64,000 bases of DNA, taken from Lacisediminihabitans profunda (GTDB lineage: Bacteria > Actinomycetota > Actinomycetes > Actinomycetales > Microbacteriaceae). This document shows, piece by piece, positions 9,628 to 18,585 of the stretch. Under the pieces are notes generated by a model, which searched no databases, was not told the origin of the DNA, and saw only the letters and a program-made list of their open reading frames with translations. The stretch covers positions 1 to 64,000 of the forward strand of contig NZ_VRMG01000003.1 of the NCBI RefSeq assembly GCF_008040105.1, written 5' to 3'. The translations under genes and the position numbers were made by a program. Numbering within the stretch: position 1 is the first letter of the stretch; each line of letters starts with the position of its first letter.

Positions 9628-9891
9628 ATGGGTTGCGTCTGGAGCAACTCAAAATTCGCAGGATCGATCACGTGGCTCGGACGATCAGTGGATGTCTCAG
9701 ATGACGAAAGGATGGTGGCCATGGTCGCTTCCTCAGCGCGGGAAGGGATGCGCGCCCAGAAATCTGGGGCAACATGGCAAAGCTATGTTGCGGGGAGATC
9801 CGCAGGGAGAGACTTTGGTCCCTTCGCGGGGTGGACGGGGAACGTTGAAGCTTGGGGGCTACAGTGTCATCGAGCAATTGGCGGTGTCTGA
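9628..9891 (+). CDS. Possible small protein, weak
   Basis: An 87-codon frame starts at an ATG preceded by AGGAGG at good spacing, upstream of the better-supported small gene at 9950. The translation ([19 protein letters not shown] and onward) shows no domain and no strong coding bias. It may be a chance frame or a relic. Confidence 0.2.
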   Translation: MGCVWSNSKFAGSITWLGRSVDVSDDERMVAMVASSAREGMRAQKSGATWQSYVAGRSAGRDFGPFAGWTGNVEAWGLQCHRAIGGV

Positions 9892-9949
9892 AGACGTCGG
9901 GCGGGACATCGACCGAGTTCGATGAGTTGTTCAACACGAAGGAGATTCA

Positions 9950-10183
9950 ATGGTGAATCACAGACATGAACCGTGCAGGGCCGAAGATCTCGAGGTGCGT
10001 CCTCTTTCCGACCACGAGTGGCGTGTAGGCGATCGGCGGCGAGACGAGCGTTCAGCCGAGAAGGTACTCGGTTACATCCAGCGATGTGGTTCCACTTTCG
10101 AAGTCCTCAATATTGAGGTGCCGCGTCATGACCTCACGTTCGACCGTTTGGAATCAGCGGTCGCGTCGTTCGCTGGCGAGTAA
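9950..10183 (+). CDS. Small conserved-looking protein, unknown function
   Basis: A 77-residue soluble protein beginning MVNHRHEPCRAEDLEVRPLS, followed by DHEWRVGDRR, and ending DLTFDRLESAVASFAGE. AAGGAGA lies six bases before the ATG, which supports translation. The acidic/basic composition and DHEWRV segment suggest a small single-domain protein. I know no function for it, and it has no clear operon partner. Confidence 0.5.
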   Translation: MVNHRHEPCRAEDLEVRPLSDHEWRVGDRRRDERSAEKVLGYIQRCGSTFEVLNIEVPRHDLTFDRLESAVASFAGE

Positions 10184-10592
10184 CCCTTGTTGGTACCTCC
10201 AGTCCATGTAGTTGGTATGTGGTCTCTCAAGACCTCAAATGGCGGCCCAGTTGGCCAAAATAGTCTGCCCACCGTTTGCCCACATGTGTGGGCAAACTTC
10301 GCAGATCATCCGTCGCTCTATTCACTCAAAACCATTTGAATTCTCGGGGATTTGCGACGTATGGCTGTGATTTCGGGCACCGATATTTGGGGTCAAATCC
10401 CATCGGTACGCCATAAAAATGCTGGTCAAGTCCTTATTTTTCTCTGGGTTGCCCACACTTTGCCGCAAATTGTCGTAAGTATTTGACCCGGTTGGCGACG
10501 GCGGCCTCTAGACGTGCGAACGCACCTACGGGGGTCGTGCACCACGGATCTCAATGCCGACCACGCGGGTTCCTCACTCAGGGCAGTGCGTG
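10184..10592. other. Intergenic region with a perfect 11-bp hairpin
   Basis: No gene seen. At 10274-10297 arms GTTTGCCCACA and TGTGGGCAAAC flank a 2-base loop, a perfect inverted repeat. There is no T-run after it, so it fits an operator or recombination site better than an intrinsic terminator. The partial motif TGCCCA also occurs just upstream (10266) and at 10449. Confidence 0.45.
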
Positions 10593-11162
10593 TCATGGCT
10601 GTCCATCCACGAGAGCAAACGCGCGCGCCTCGGGGACTCCCAGAATGAGCAGGCTCGCGATGGTTGCCGCGCGGGCGTCGAGGGTCCCGTCGGAGATGTC
10701 GCTGTCTGCGATGGAGAAGACGGCTGCATAGGCGATCTGGCTGAGGACGTCCGCGGGAAGGTGCCGTCCGAATACTTGGTCGGCCTGGCCTCGATGCACG
10801 AAGTTGGCAAGAATCTTGTCGACCGGTGCGAGTAGGGCGTGGATCTCCTCGCCGTACTCGCCGCGCCGCAACGCCAACAGCACACGGTAGCGATGTGCCA
10901 ACGGCCAGAGCCGGGAGATGAAGTCCGTCCACACGGCGTCGGCTGCTCGGTCCGGGGAGTCGACCTCCGTGAGCGCGGCCGCCAGTTCGTCTACTGCTCG
11001 TTGCGCGAGGGTCTGCACGAGGTCGGCGCGGGTGGGGAAGTGGCCGTAGACGGTGCGGCGCACCACACCGGCAGCGGAGGCGATGTCACCCATCCCGGTC
11101 TCCGGGTTCTGCCCCAGAACTTCGAGCGCGACGTCGAGGATGCGATTGCGTGTGTCGTTCAT
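10593..11162 (-). CDS. TetR-family transcriptional regulator
   Basis: About 189 residues from the ATG at 11162 (an in-frame GTG at 11192 is also possible). The N-terminal helix-turn-helix reads RNRILDVALEVLGQNPETG then IASAAGVVRRTVYGHFPTRA, typical of TetR proteins, followed by an all-helical ligand-binding domain. It is divergent from the epoxide hydrolase gene, and the shared intergenic region contains several palindromes with TTGCAC and GTGCAA half-sites. I infer that it represses itself and the hydrolase gene and responds to an unknown hydrophobic compound. Confidence 0.85.
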   Translation of the reverse strand: MNDTRNRILDVALEVLGQNPETGMGDIASAAGVVRRTVYGHFPTRADLVQTLAQRAVDELAAALTEVDSPDRAADAVWTDFISRLWPLAHRYRVLLALRRGEYGEEIHALLAPVDKILANFVHRGQADQVFGRHLPADVLSQIAYAAVFSIADSDISDGTLDARAATIASLLILGVPEARAFALVDGQP

Positions 11163-11200
11163 GGAGCGCGCTCGGGCGGATTCGATGTGCACGACTCAAT

Positions 11201-11275
11201 GATTGCACAATCATGTGCAATCAAGTAGATTGCACATCAGTGTGCAGTGCACACAGTTGTGCAACAGAGCGCTGC
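11201..11275. promoter_or_regulatory. Palindromic operators between tetR and the epoxide hydrolase gene
   Basis: GATTGCAC at 11201-11208 and GTGCAATC at 11215-11222 form a perfect 8-bp inverted repeat. Further GTGCA/TGCAC half-sites follow to about 11275, including GATTGCACATC and GTTGTGCAAC. The density of half-sites between two divergent genes is typical of a TetR operator. Confidence 0.6.
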
Positions 11276-11308
11276 ACGGTGGAACCAGAAACTCGGGAGA
11301 ACCAGACA

Positions 11309-12472
11309 TTGACCACATCGACACCCGCACCCTCTACCCTTGTCCGCCCATTCACCGTCGCAATCTCGGACTCCGAGATCGATGACCTCAAGCAGCGGTT
11401 GGCCAGAACTCGATGGCCGAGTCAGGAGACTGTTCCCGACTGGTCCCAAGGTGTCCGCTTGGAGAACGCCAAAGCGCTCATCACATACTGGGAACGAGAG
11501 TACGACTGGCGCCGATTCGAGTCTGAGCTCAATCGTTTCCCACAATTCCTGAGTGAGATCGACGGTCTGGACACTTACTTCATCCATGTCCGGTCGAAGA
11601 ATCCGAATGCGATGCCCCTCATTCTGACGCACGGATGGCCGGGCTCGATCGTCGAATTCCTGAAATTGATTGGACCACTCACTGACCCGGCGGCGTTTGG
11701 GGGACGTGTCGAAGACTCTTTTGACGTGGTCATTCCCTCTCTGCCCGGCTTCGGCTTTTCTCAAAAGCCAACAGAGGACGGCTGGGATGTGCGTCGCATC
11801 GCAATCGCGTGGGTGGAGCTCATGAGGCGTCTCGGTTACCAGAAATGGGCAGCCCAGGGCGGCGACTGGGGCGCCGTCGTCACGAGCGCTCTCGGCGCGA
11901 TGCGACCCACGGGTCTTCTCGGGATCCACTTGAACACCCAATACGCCTTTCCTGCACAGATACCCGACACGCTTTCGCCAGAAGAGCGCTACGCCGTGGA
12001 TACCCTCGCCCTCTACACCGGAGAACTCGGCGGTTCGAACCACCTTCACAGCACGAAGCCGGAGACCGTCGGAATCGCCCTGGCGGATTCTCCGGCCGGG
12101 CAGGCGGCCTGGATCTACGAGAAGTTCCAATCCAAGACGGACAACGATGGGCTCGCCGAGGACGCTCTCAGCACCGACGACATGCTTGACGCAATTTCGC
12201 TTTACTGGTTTACCAACAGTGCCGCGTCCTCCGGTCGGATCTACTGGGAAAACAGATCGGGCAGCATGGCCGGCCCCAAGTTGACGCTGCCCGTGGCCGT
12301 AACGGTATTCCCGCGTGACATTCCGCGTCTGCCACGAAACTGGATCGAAGACACCTACGCCAACCTGATTCACTACGGCGAAGCAGACAAGGGCGGACAC
12401 TTCGCGGCCCTCGAGCAGCCCGAGATCCTGGTGAGCGAAATCCGCGCCGGCCTCAGAAGCCTCCGCTCCTGA
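11309..12472 (+). CDS. Epoxide hydrolase, EHN plus alpha/beta hydrolase
   Basis: From the TTG at 11309 (GGGAG about nine bases upstream; an in-frame GTG at 11279 is an alternative) the protein has about 387 residues. An N-terminal epoxide hydrolase domain (PFTVAISDSEIDDLKQRLA to about 110) precedes the alpha/beta hydrolase core. The HGWPGS oxyanion motif, the nucleophile Asp in AAQGGDWGAVV and the catalytic His in DKGGHFAALEQP are all present. It should open epoxides to diols in the cytosol. The substrate is unknown, though the divergent TetR suggests induction by a foreign or self-made epoxide. Confidence 0.88.
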   Translation: MTTSTPAPSTLVRPFTVAISDSEIDDLKQRLARTRWPSQETVPDWSQGVRLENAKALITYWEREYDWRRFESELNRFPQFLSEIDGLDTYFIHVRSKNPNAMPLILTHGWPGSIVEFLKLIGPLTDPAAFGGRVEDSFDVVIPSLPGFGFSQKPTEDGWDVRRIAIAWVELMRRLGYQKWAAQGGDWGAVVTSALGAMRPTGLLGIHLNTQYAFPAQIPDTLSPEERYAVDTLALYTGELGGSNHLHSTKPETVGIALADSPAGQAAWIYEKFQSKTDNDGLAEDALSTDDMLDAISLYWFTNSAASSGRIYWENRSGSMAGPKLTLPVAVTVFPRDIPRLPRNWIEDTYANLIHYGEADKGGHFAALEQPEILVSEIRAGLRSLRS

Positions 12473-12555
12473 AACCAACGCAAAGCGGCTGGGAGAAAGA
12501 TGAACGACCACAGCTGTGCGGCATGCCATCGAACTCAGCCGGCATCCGGCAGCCG

Positions 12556-13464
12556 TCAGATGCCGTTCGCGGTCCCGAGAAGGGCGCGGGTCTCCGAGAC
12601 CACGCGACCCTGAAACGCCGGATCGTGTACTTGCTTCGAACCCTTCATGGAGCTGCCGTTCTCGTCGAAGTACACACCGGTGCTCGAATCAGCGCTCGTG
12701 ACGATTCGTGCGATAACTTTCGCCGCCTTCTTCGGCGTCGTGTAGTGCGGCATTACTTGCAGGAGCGGCGCGACCAGCTTGCTCACTGCGACGAGCGCCG
12801 GCGCCATAGCGCGTCCAAGGTTCGAGCCGGGATTGACTCCGGGTTCGATGGCGTTGAAGCGCAGTCGCGTATTCGCGAGCAAACGCGAGAGCGGTTGCGA
12901 GCGGCGCTTGTTTGGTGGTGGCGTGGGTATCGGCCCAGCCAACTTAGAGCTACCTGGCGAGAGCCACTCGCCTCGAGCGCTCGCTTTCGCTGAGATGTAG
13001 CGACCGCCTCGGAAGCCCGCCTGCACGGCAATCTTGCGTTCGGGATCCTCCACCGCGGACACGACAAATACCACATTTGCGCCATCCGGCAGGGACGGTA
13101 TAAGTGCCTCCGTGAGCGCGAACGGCCCGAGGTGGTTGGTAGCGAAGACGGTGTCCCAGCCCTGCGCGGATGTCGACGGGCGCGCGGGGAAGATGCCCGC
13201 GTTATTGAGCAGGCCGCCGATCGGAAGTCCGAGGGCGGCGATCTCAGCGCCCGCGTTCCGGGCACTCGTGATGTCAGAGAGGTCGGAAACGACAGACACG
13301 GCACGACCGCCCGTCGATTCGATTTCGGCGCGAACGGCATCGAGTTTGGATGCGCTGCGCCCGACCAGGACGACCGTCCCGTGCTTCGCGAGTTCAAGTG
13401 CGGTGCGGTAACCGATCCCTGAGGTCGGTCCGGTGATGATCCAGGCTTTCGTGGGAGATGTCAT
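12556..13464 (-). pseudogene. Short-chain dehydrogenase with a lost active site
   Basis: From the ATG at 13464 (GGAGGAT upstream) the protein opens with a good Rossmann motif (WIITGPTSGIGYRTALELA) and LLNNAGIF. The section that should hold the catalytic Tyr and Lys reads SSKLAGPIPTPPPNKRR, which is not SDR-like. In another frame the same DNA reads ADTHATTKQAPLATALAFA, the expected SDR sequence with Tyr already changed to His. A one-base loss near 12930 and a one-base gain near 12870 therefore shift and restore the frame over about 30 codons. The enzyme is probably inactive. It is divergent from a broken XRE gene. Confidence 0.75.
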
Positions 13465-13565
13465 GGTGCGAGCATCCTCCGGCCGCATGCTCGTAACCAT
13501 TGGCACGCTTGTCGTAGGACTGGCAGGGCTACGGAAAGTAGGCGTCCAGCGCGCAGACTCGAGCG

Positions 13566-13790
13566 ATGGAGATTTTGGAGTTCGGGAGCACGGTGCGGCG
13601 GTGGCGGGACCGAGTGTCACCGTAGGGCGCAGGGTTACCCGTGGGCAACAGGCGCAGAGCATCCGGTCTGCGCCGAGAAGATCTGGCCGCGCTCGCCGGA
13701 ATCTCGACCGATTACCTGACTCGTCTGGAGCAGAACGGTAGACGTTCCCGAAAGGGGATAAGAGCTTGTAGCGCCAGGTGTGGGATTTAG
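13566..13790 (+). pseudogene. XRE/MmyB-like regulator remnant with an in-frame stop
   Basis: The start reads MEILEFGSTVRRWRDRVSP, then TAG at 13623-13625, then continues in frame GLRREDLAALAGISTDYLTR and LEQNG before losing similarity. The intact regulator at 54461 has the same layout (LLRGWRDRVSP, GLRREELAMLSSLSVDYI, RLEQG). About 200 residues of the C-terminal ligand domain are gone. It lies divergent from the broken SDR, as the intact XRE lies divergent from the intact SDR at 53.7 kb. Confidence 0.75.
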
Positions 13791-13824
13791 GGCATTTGCG
13801 CCACGGTTGATTCGAGAATCGCGG

Positions 13825-14565
13825 TCAGGGAACAGTGTGTTCAGCCGGATCTGCGTATTGCCGTTTGCCTTCGAGGTGACTTGACATTTGCGCGGCAAGG
13901 ATTTCGCCCCAGTGACGGTAGTCGGCTGCACTGCGGAACCGATCTGGCGAGGGGTGAGGGACGGCGGTCAAGGGCACGAACAGGGCGCGGGAGAACTCCG
14001 CACAGATCTTCTCGGTCGCCGCGTTCAATTCGCGGGCATGGAGATCGGCAATGGCGCCTAACGGTGAATTGAACACCGAAATCGATCGGACCGGCTGGAT
14101 GCCCAGGAGGAAGATGTGGACAGAATCCGGGCAGTCGTCGTCGAGGAAACGCAGCAGAGCCCGCATTTGACGATCCCACCGGCCGGGATCAGCGAGGGTG
14201 GTGGCATCCTTCGCGCCGAAGGTGAGGACGATCGCGTCAGAACTTGCCAGCGGTAACGAGGCCAGTCGGGGGATGGCCGAACCGACGGCGATCGTTGAAT
14301 CGGCGACGACGGTGACGTCGATAGCATGGCCGGTTCGGAGGAACAACGCACGAGCCAGCGAGCCAGACAAAGCGAGCTTGTGGCTCAGAACGCCCAAGCC
14401 TAAAGCCGGGCCGCGACCGAAGATCAGGACGCGGTCGCAATCCATCTCTGATGATGGCACCCGGGACTCGTCCGCCGGCCGAGGAACATCGGCCAGTCTG
14501 CGCTCGACAATCAGACTCCATACCCGAATCAGCGGTACTAAAGCCCAACGAATGAAAATGTGCAC
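13825..14565 (-). CDS. SGNH-fold protein lacking the catalytic serine
   Basis: A 246-residue protein starting at a GTG (14565) with a strong GGGGAGGGGG upstream. An N-terminal hydrophobic or amphipathic helix (2-20) is followed by DCDRVLIFGRGPALGLGV, the block I position of SGNH hydrolases, where GDS is replaced by GRG (50-52). Block III reads GAKD (117-120) instead of GxND, while an Asp-x-x-His (DYRHW) remains near the C-terminus. It is a paralogue of the SGNH domains at 3.3 and 24.4 kb. I infer a membrane-anchored, probably non-hydrolytic protein. Confidence 0.6.
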   Translation of the reverse strand: MHIFIRWALVPLIRVWSLIVERRLADVPRPADESRVPSSEMDCDRVLIFGRGPALGLGVLSHKLALSGSLARALFLRTGHAIDVTVVADSTIAVGSAIPRLASLPLASSDAIVLTFGAKDATTLADPGRWDRQMRALLRFLDDDCPDSVHIFLLGIQPVRSISVFNSPLGAIADLHARELNAATEKICAEFSRALFVPLTAVPHPSPDRFRSAADYRHWGEILAAQMSSHLEGKRQYADPAEHTVP

Positions 14566-14636
14566 CGGAGCCCCCTCCCCGGATCAGTGCCGAGAACCAG
14601 AAAAAGTCCCGCCACCGCCCGCGCAGTTCAATCATG

Positions 14637-14850
14637 GCATCGCTCGAATCAGAATGCACGCAAGCCGGTCACACGCAGGTAGGTCCACCCATTCGAGCCC
14701 GTCGCCTCGGTCCGGGTTGAGGATGATCGAGAGGTCGCGCAGCACCAGGCGCACGGCAAAGCTCACCGCCATGGCGTCGACGTTGAGCTCGGGATGAGGC
14801 GTAGTCGCACGACCTTGAACAGGGCGGCCACGCCCATCTCGACGGCGAGC
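14637..14850 (-). pseudogene. Mosaic of a thiolase tail and an unknown C-terminal fragment
   Basis: The minus strand at 14805-14837 carries 33 bases identical to the end of the thiolase gene (25813-25845) and encodes its last residues, MGVAALFKVVR. Immediately downstream another frame reads TPHPELNVDAMAVSFAVRL, then LRDLSIILNPDRGDGLEWV and a stop, which looks like the tail of an unrecognised protein. No complete gene remains, so I read this as rearrangement debris. Confidence 0.4.
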
Positions 14851-16061
14851 GTCTGAACAGGAGATCGAACGGGCGATACGTGTTGTGACGAAGGTTGGTG
14901 CCCACAGCGAGTGAATCTCGACTCGGCGAAGCGAGAACCCACTTGTGCGTCATTGGGAGCGGTTGTCGCGGCGGACTCCAGGGCGTTGTGCGTTGCGATG
15001 GGACACGTTCCTTGCAGGTAGTCCTGGCGCGCAGCAAGGCACTTGATGCTGCACGTGGCGTGTTGTATCCGGTCGGATGATTGACAATTGATCATTGTCG
15101 CCGCAGGCTCTGCAGTATTGGGTGTTAGCGATGACTTCATAACAAACGAATCGATTGACGTTCCGTGGCTGCGGGTGGGGCTGGCCCTTCGTCCATACGG
15201 TTGGGCTCGCCGGTCGATCCACTGGATGTACCAGCAGGTTGTGCGGAACATGATCAGCGCGACGTAGCCCATCGACTCGCTGGATCGGTGGCTAAGTTGC
15301 CGCCGCAGCAAAGGTCGGAATGTCGTGGCATCCGATATTGACTCTTCAGTTGAGGATCAGCATGTACATCACGTTTTTTGGGGACGCAGGGCCCGTATGG
15401 GCTCCGGTCAGAACGAAGACCGATCAGGGGATCCGTGCTGCTGGCGGCCAAGGCGTCGCGTCCGCGTGGGTCGAACGCTTGGAACCATTGACGCGGGCAC
15501 CCGGGGAGCGATCGCGGACGGCAATCGCATCGGAGGCGGCCGGCACAGTGCTGTCCGGCTGAATGACAAGCGGTCTTGGTATTGCTGTGGCGCGAATGCC
15601 GGCTCGATTTTGGTCGAGCCTGCACCCTCACGTCGGCGAGGTAATGCCGGGGCAGTCCCCGGAGTGGCTCGGTGATCCGTAGTATCTACGGCGCCCGAAA
15701 CCGTGGTGCGTTTCGCGGTCGGCGACGCTCGAATTTTGAACGCTTTCGGTGCTCAAGTAGTGAAGGGTTGCGAGCAGTCTCGTGCTCGGTCTCGTCGGCT
15801 GTGGTGCAGATGTTGGGGAGGCCGTCGATGCCTCGGCGCGGAGTTGTTAGCTGGCGTCTTTAGGCGTGAGGGCGTCGGCGTGGGTGGAGGATGCGGTCAA
15901 TCGTCGAAGGCGTCTGGGAAACTCGGTCACGCTCCATGGTTTCGGAATACCGATGAGGGGACAGTCTCTATCGGGGTGTGGTTAGGCGGTGTATTCTGGC
16001 GTTGCCTCAGGGCCGTTTCGCTTGCGGCTGACAGACGTTTTCACTGACTAGGAGCGTCGCC
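14851..16061. other. Gene-free stretch with a short palindrome
   Basis: Several open frames cross this 1.2 kb, but none has a good start, a recognised domain or consistent codon use. A palindrome GACAAT-N5-ATTGTC lies at 15083-15099 and could be an operator. I see nothing else that can be supported. Confidence 0.4.
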
Positions 16062-16766
16062 ATGACGAGCCTTCATGCGTTTGCGGCGATTCGAGCCGGA
16101 AGGTCGGGCATGGTGCCGCCTGCTGACACCGGCGGAAAGACGACGCGGCGGTCAGTTTTTTCTGTCTTGCTCGGACTGTTCGACACCGCGCGTGTGCCCT
16201 TGCGGATGGTGGGACCACACGACACGATTGCCACCGTCCCAACGACCGTGACGTATCTGGGTGGTGCGACTTTCGAGGTTCGCGTGGCTGGCAGCGTGAT
16301 CGGCGTCATCCGCCGAACCGGTCGCGCGTACACTGCTTGCGCTCGGGGGCCCGCCGGGAATGTCTTCTGCCCTCAATGCCTTCTGTGGGACGAAGCGGCA
16401 CGAGAACTGGTTTATGCCGCCGGGTGCCCGGTGGGTTCCCTGATCCCACCGTTGACGTCAAAGTCGGGCCGCAGTTCTCGAGGGCTGCTGCGACATGAGC
16501 GCCGCAACGTTCGCCGTATCGTCGGTGAGGATGATCGTGCAGATCGCACGATTCAACACGTTCGCGTGGGGTTTCGGCACGGCCCCGTGGCCTTGGCTCG
16601 ACGGCGATCGAGACGCGTGCTCGGAGACCTCGATGGGGGACTGGGGCGGCAGGGTCGCGGTGGAATCGTTTCGTACTCGTCGTGGAGTTCACGTGATCGT
16701 CGTCGGTCATTTCGGAACCGCCCCATTTCGGCGGGAGTTGGAGCGAGTCGTCTACTTCCTCAGTGA
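16062..16766 (+). CDS. Unrecognised small-protein family 1, copy A
   Basis: AGGAG lies seven bases before the ATG. Residues about 45-125 match the shorter protein at 19744: PLRMVGPHDTIATVP, TFEVRVAGSVIGVIRRTGRA and WDEAARELVYAAG here against PLRVVGADGAI, TYEIELDYRVIGFIRRIGQA and WDKAATFLVRASG there. The last 100 residues (rich in Arg and Ser, from about TSKSGRSSRG) have no counterpart and may be read-through of foreign DNA after loss of the native stop. The first 40 residues have no signal peptide. No known domain was recognised. It belongs to a local cluster of duplicated small genes. Confidence 0.5.
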   Translation: MTSLHAFAAIRAGRSGMVPPADTGGKTTRRSVFSVLLGLFDTARVPLRMVGPHDTIATVPTTVTYLGGATFEVRVAGSVIGVIRRTGRAYTACARGPAGNVFCPQCLLWDEAARELVYAAGCPVGSLIPPLTSKSGRSSRGLLRHERRNVRRIVGEDDRADRTIQHVRVGFRHGPVALARRRSRRVLGDLDGGLGRQGRGGIVSYSSWSSRDRRRSFRNRPISAGVGASRLLPQ

Positions 16767-16899
16767 CGTGAGGCAGAGGGGGGCACGCGGTCCGGTGATT
16801 GGATGGCGGGTCGGCACTTGCATGCTCGCTCGGCTCGGATTGGAAAGGCCGGCGGGGTGTCGAAGTTGTCGAGTTGATCGTCGCGGCACTCCCAAAGAG

Positions 16900-17077
16900 C
16901 GGCTGTCGGCCCGCCCGGGCAGGTTCGCATCCCCGCGTCAACACCCGTCGATACGCAACTGGGAGGGCGATCTCATCATCTTGGGCAAGACTGCACTCCG
17001 CGATCATCAGCGCCGATTTGAGCAGCAAGACAACAGCGCTAATTGTCGCTGAGACTTGCGCGCCTCGGTTGGGGTAG
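16900..17077 (+). pseudogene. IS30-family transposase relic
   Basis: One frame reads SIRNWEGDLIILGK, resembling the GHWEGDLIIG motif of IS30-family transposases. After a frameshift a second frame reads RLHSAIISADLSSKTTALIV, where LVERTTRF-like sequence is expected. Only about 40 residues are recognisable. It sits between the two small-protein genes. Confidence 0.35.
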
Positions 17078-17136
17078 ACAAATCGTTCTATTTAAGTGAG
17101 TATATGTTCACTACACAAAGTCAAAGGGGGATTGAC

Positions 17137-17556
17137 ATGGTGGTCAACGTACAGCGAGGTCTGAGTAAACGCGGCGCTGGTGGTCGTGCGTCGTCGGTCG
17201 TTGAGATCGGAGTCGATCAAGGGATTTCCTCGCTTGTCGAGGCAGGCGACCTGAGGCTCGTGCAGTCGTGGATTTCGTCGCGGCCGGAGCATGGCCACGC
17301 GCTTGTATCTCGAATTCGTGCGGCCGCAGCGACGCAGGCGCGCTCCCTATTTGCGCGGGAGGGGCGGGTCGTGATCCATTGCATCGGTCGCGAATTTCTC
17401 ACCCGCATCAGCATGGCGAAGATCTTCCTGCGTCAATCCGAGGAAGTCATCGCACGGGATGGCTCGGAGCTGGTGCCCTTGCTGCACGAAGGAGGCATCG
17501 AGCTGCTCACCGTCAGTAGGCTCATGCCGATATTCGTCACGGATATTGGTGGGTGA
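17137..17556 (+). CDS. Unrecognised small-protein family 2, copy A
   Basis: From the ATG at 17137 (AAAGGGGG upstream at good spacing) the protein has 139 residues. The C-terminal half (GREFLTRISMAKIFLRQSEE, then HEGGIELLTVSRLMPIF) aligns with the protein at 19184 (TFLVTESMAQIFVNQARR, then HSGGTDLLHISSITPF). This gives shared SMAxIFxxQ and HxGGxxLLxxS motifs. No membrane segment, signal peptide or known domain. An AT-rich, promoter-like stretch precedes it (about 17085-17110). Confidence 0.55.
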   Translation: MVVNVQRGLSKRGAGGRASSVVEIGVDQGISSLVEAGDLRLVQSWISSRPEHGHALVSRIRAAAATQARSLFAREGRVVIHCIGREFLTRISMAKIFLRQSEEVIARDGSELVPLLHEGGIELLTVSRLMPIFVTDIGG

Positions 17557-17638
17557 GTGCTCGTCGGTCGTGCATCGAAGGGGCCAAGTCGGATCCGTTG
17601 TCGTAACGTGAACTGCAATAAACAAACGAGGGCAGATC

Positions 17639-18151
17639 ATGACGACGTCGATTGGCTATTGGCAGCAGTGCAGCGATCTAAAAAAAAGGATCACCGAATC
17701 GACAAACCGCCGGGGGTGGCAGGACGAGGAAATTCAGAATCGCGGGCTCCACGAGTGGCAGTCTCGCGTGCTCGCGGCCATCTTGGCTTTGGCGGGCGGC
17801 GACGTGATCGCCTACCTGACCACCTCGTTTGCCAGGGACGACCCCTGGCAAATCGTCGCCTTGACCGCTGATTCAGTAATCCAGGTGAACGTCGTGGGTG
17901 TGGCAGCCGACAGCAGGGAGGTCGTGGCCGTCACAGCATCCAGGTACTCAAGGTCTTCTTTATCCAGGATTGACCTCACCTCGGTCCCACCAGTCCTCCC
18001 AGACACGACCGTGTGGCCCACCGAGGTCGAAATCATCGCGCACTACAACGAGACCGCCATTCCCCTCCCGTTGGACGGCTACGCTACGCCTGGGAACCAT
18101 GCCCTGTTAGACGATTTGTATCCCTCGTTGCTGGCCGATCTGGAGGCATGA
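17639..18151 (+). CDS. Hypothetical protein of the small-protein cluster
   Basis: A 170-residue protein with a GAGGG seven bases before the ATG. The N-terminus is helical and charged (YWQQCSDLKKRITESTNRR, GWQDEEIQNRG). The centre looks beta-rich (DPWQIVALTADSVIQVNVVG, then SRSSLSRIDLTSV), and it ends in ALLDDLYPSLLADLEA. The layout would fit a small PH-like or binding domain, but I recognise no family. It follows family 2 copy A by 82 bases in the same direction and may be co-transcribed. Confidence 0.55.
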   Translation: MTTSIGYWQQCSDLKKRITESTNRRGWQDEEIQNRGLHEWQSRVLAAILALAGGDVIAYLTTSFARDDPWQIVALTADSVIQVNVVGVAADSREVVAVTASRYSRSSLSRIDLTSVPPVLPDTTVWPTEVEIIAHYNETAIPLPLDGYATPGNHALLDDLYPSLLADLEA

Positions 18152-18366
18152 CACGAGACGACGGCTAGCCGGTTAGCCACACCGCGCAGCAACTCCGGGC
18201 CTATCGCCGATCCTCACGCCCTCGTAGCGGGCCTCGGCAGATGGGCAAGGCTTTGAATTCCGATTCTAGGGATCACGCGTCCTAGCCAGTGCCATTGGCC
18301 CTGTTCATACATGAGATCCGAGTAATCGGCCCCTACAAGCGGAAACCCGCGGGAAAGTTACGAGAG

Positions 18367-18585
18367 ATGCAGAAGCCGCTGATGCTCATAATCGTGGGGC
18401 TTACGGCGGCGATCATTTCCCTGGTCGTCATGATCATGGGAGCCCTGAAGATGGAAAGCGCAACTCGTTCCCGCCCGTGGCTACGTGGCAGGGCCGTTCT
18501 GGCCACCGGAGCTGTGACGCTGGGGCTCTTCGTCACCGGCATCATTGTCGTAGTAGTCACTGGGACTAGCCGAGGACAGCTCTAA
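18367..18585 (+). CDS. Small two-helix membrane protein
   Basis: From the ATG at 18367 the 72-residue protein has two membrane segments (about 4-24 and 45-66) joined by a short basic loop (ESATRSRPWLRGR). The ribosome binding site is weak (GAGAG close to the start). No family recognised. It may belong with the neighbouring small genes. Confidence 0.4.
   Translation: MQKPLMLIIVGLTAAIISLVVMIMGALKMESATRSRPWLRGRAVLATGAVTLGLFVTGIIVVVVTGTSRGQL

Noticed and set aside
15083-15099. Palindrome in an empty region as an operator
   Set aside because: No gene start is near enough to support a role.
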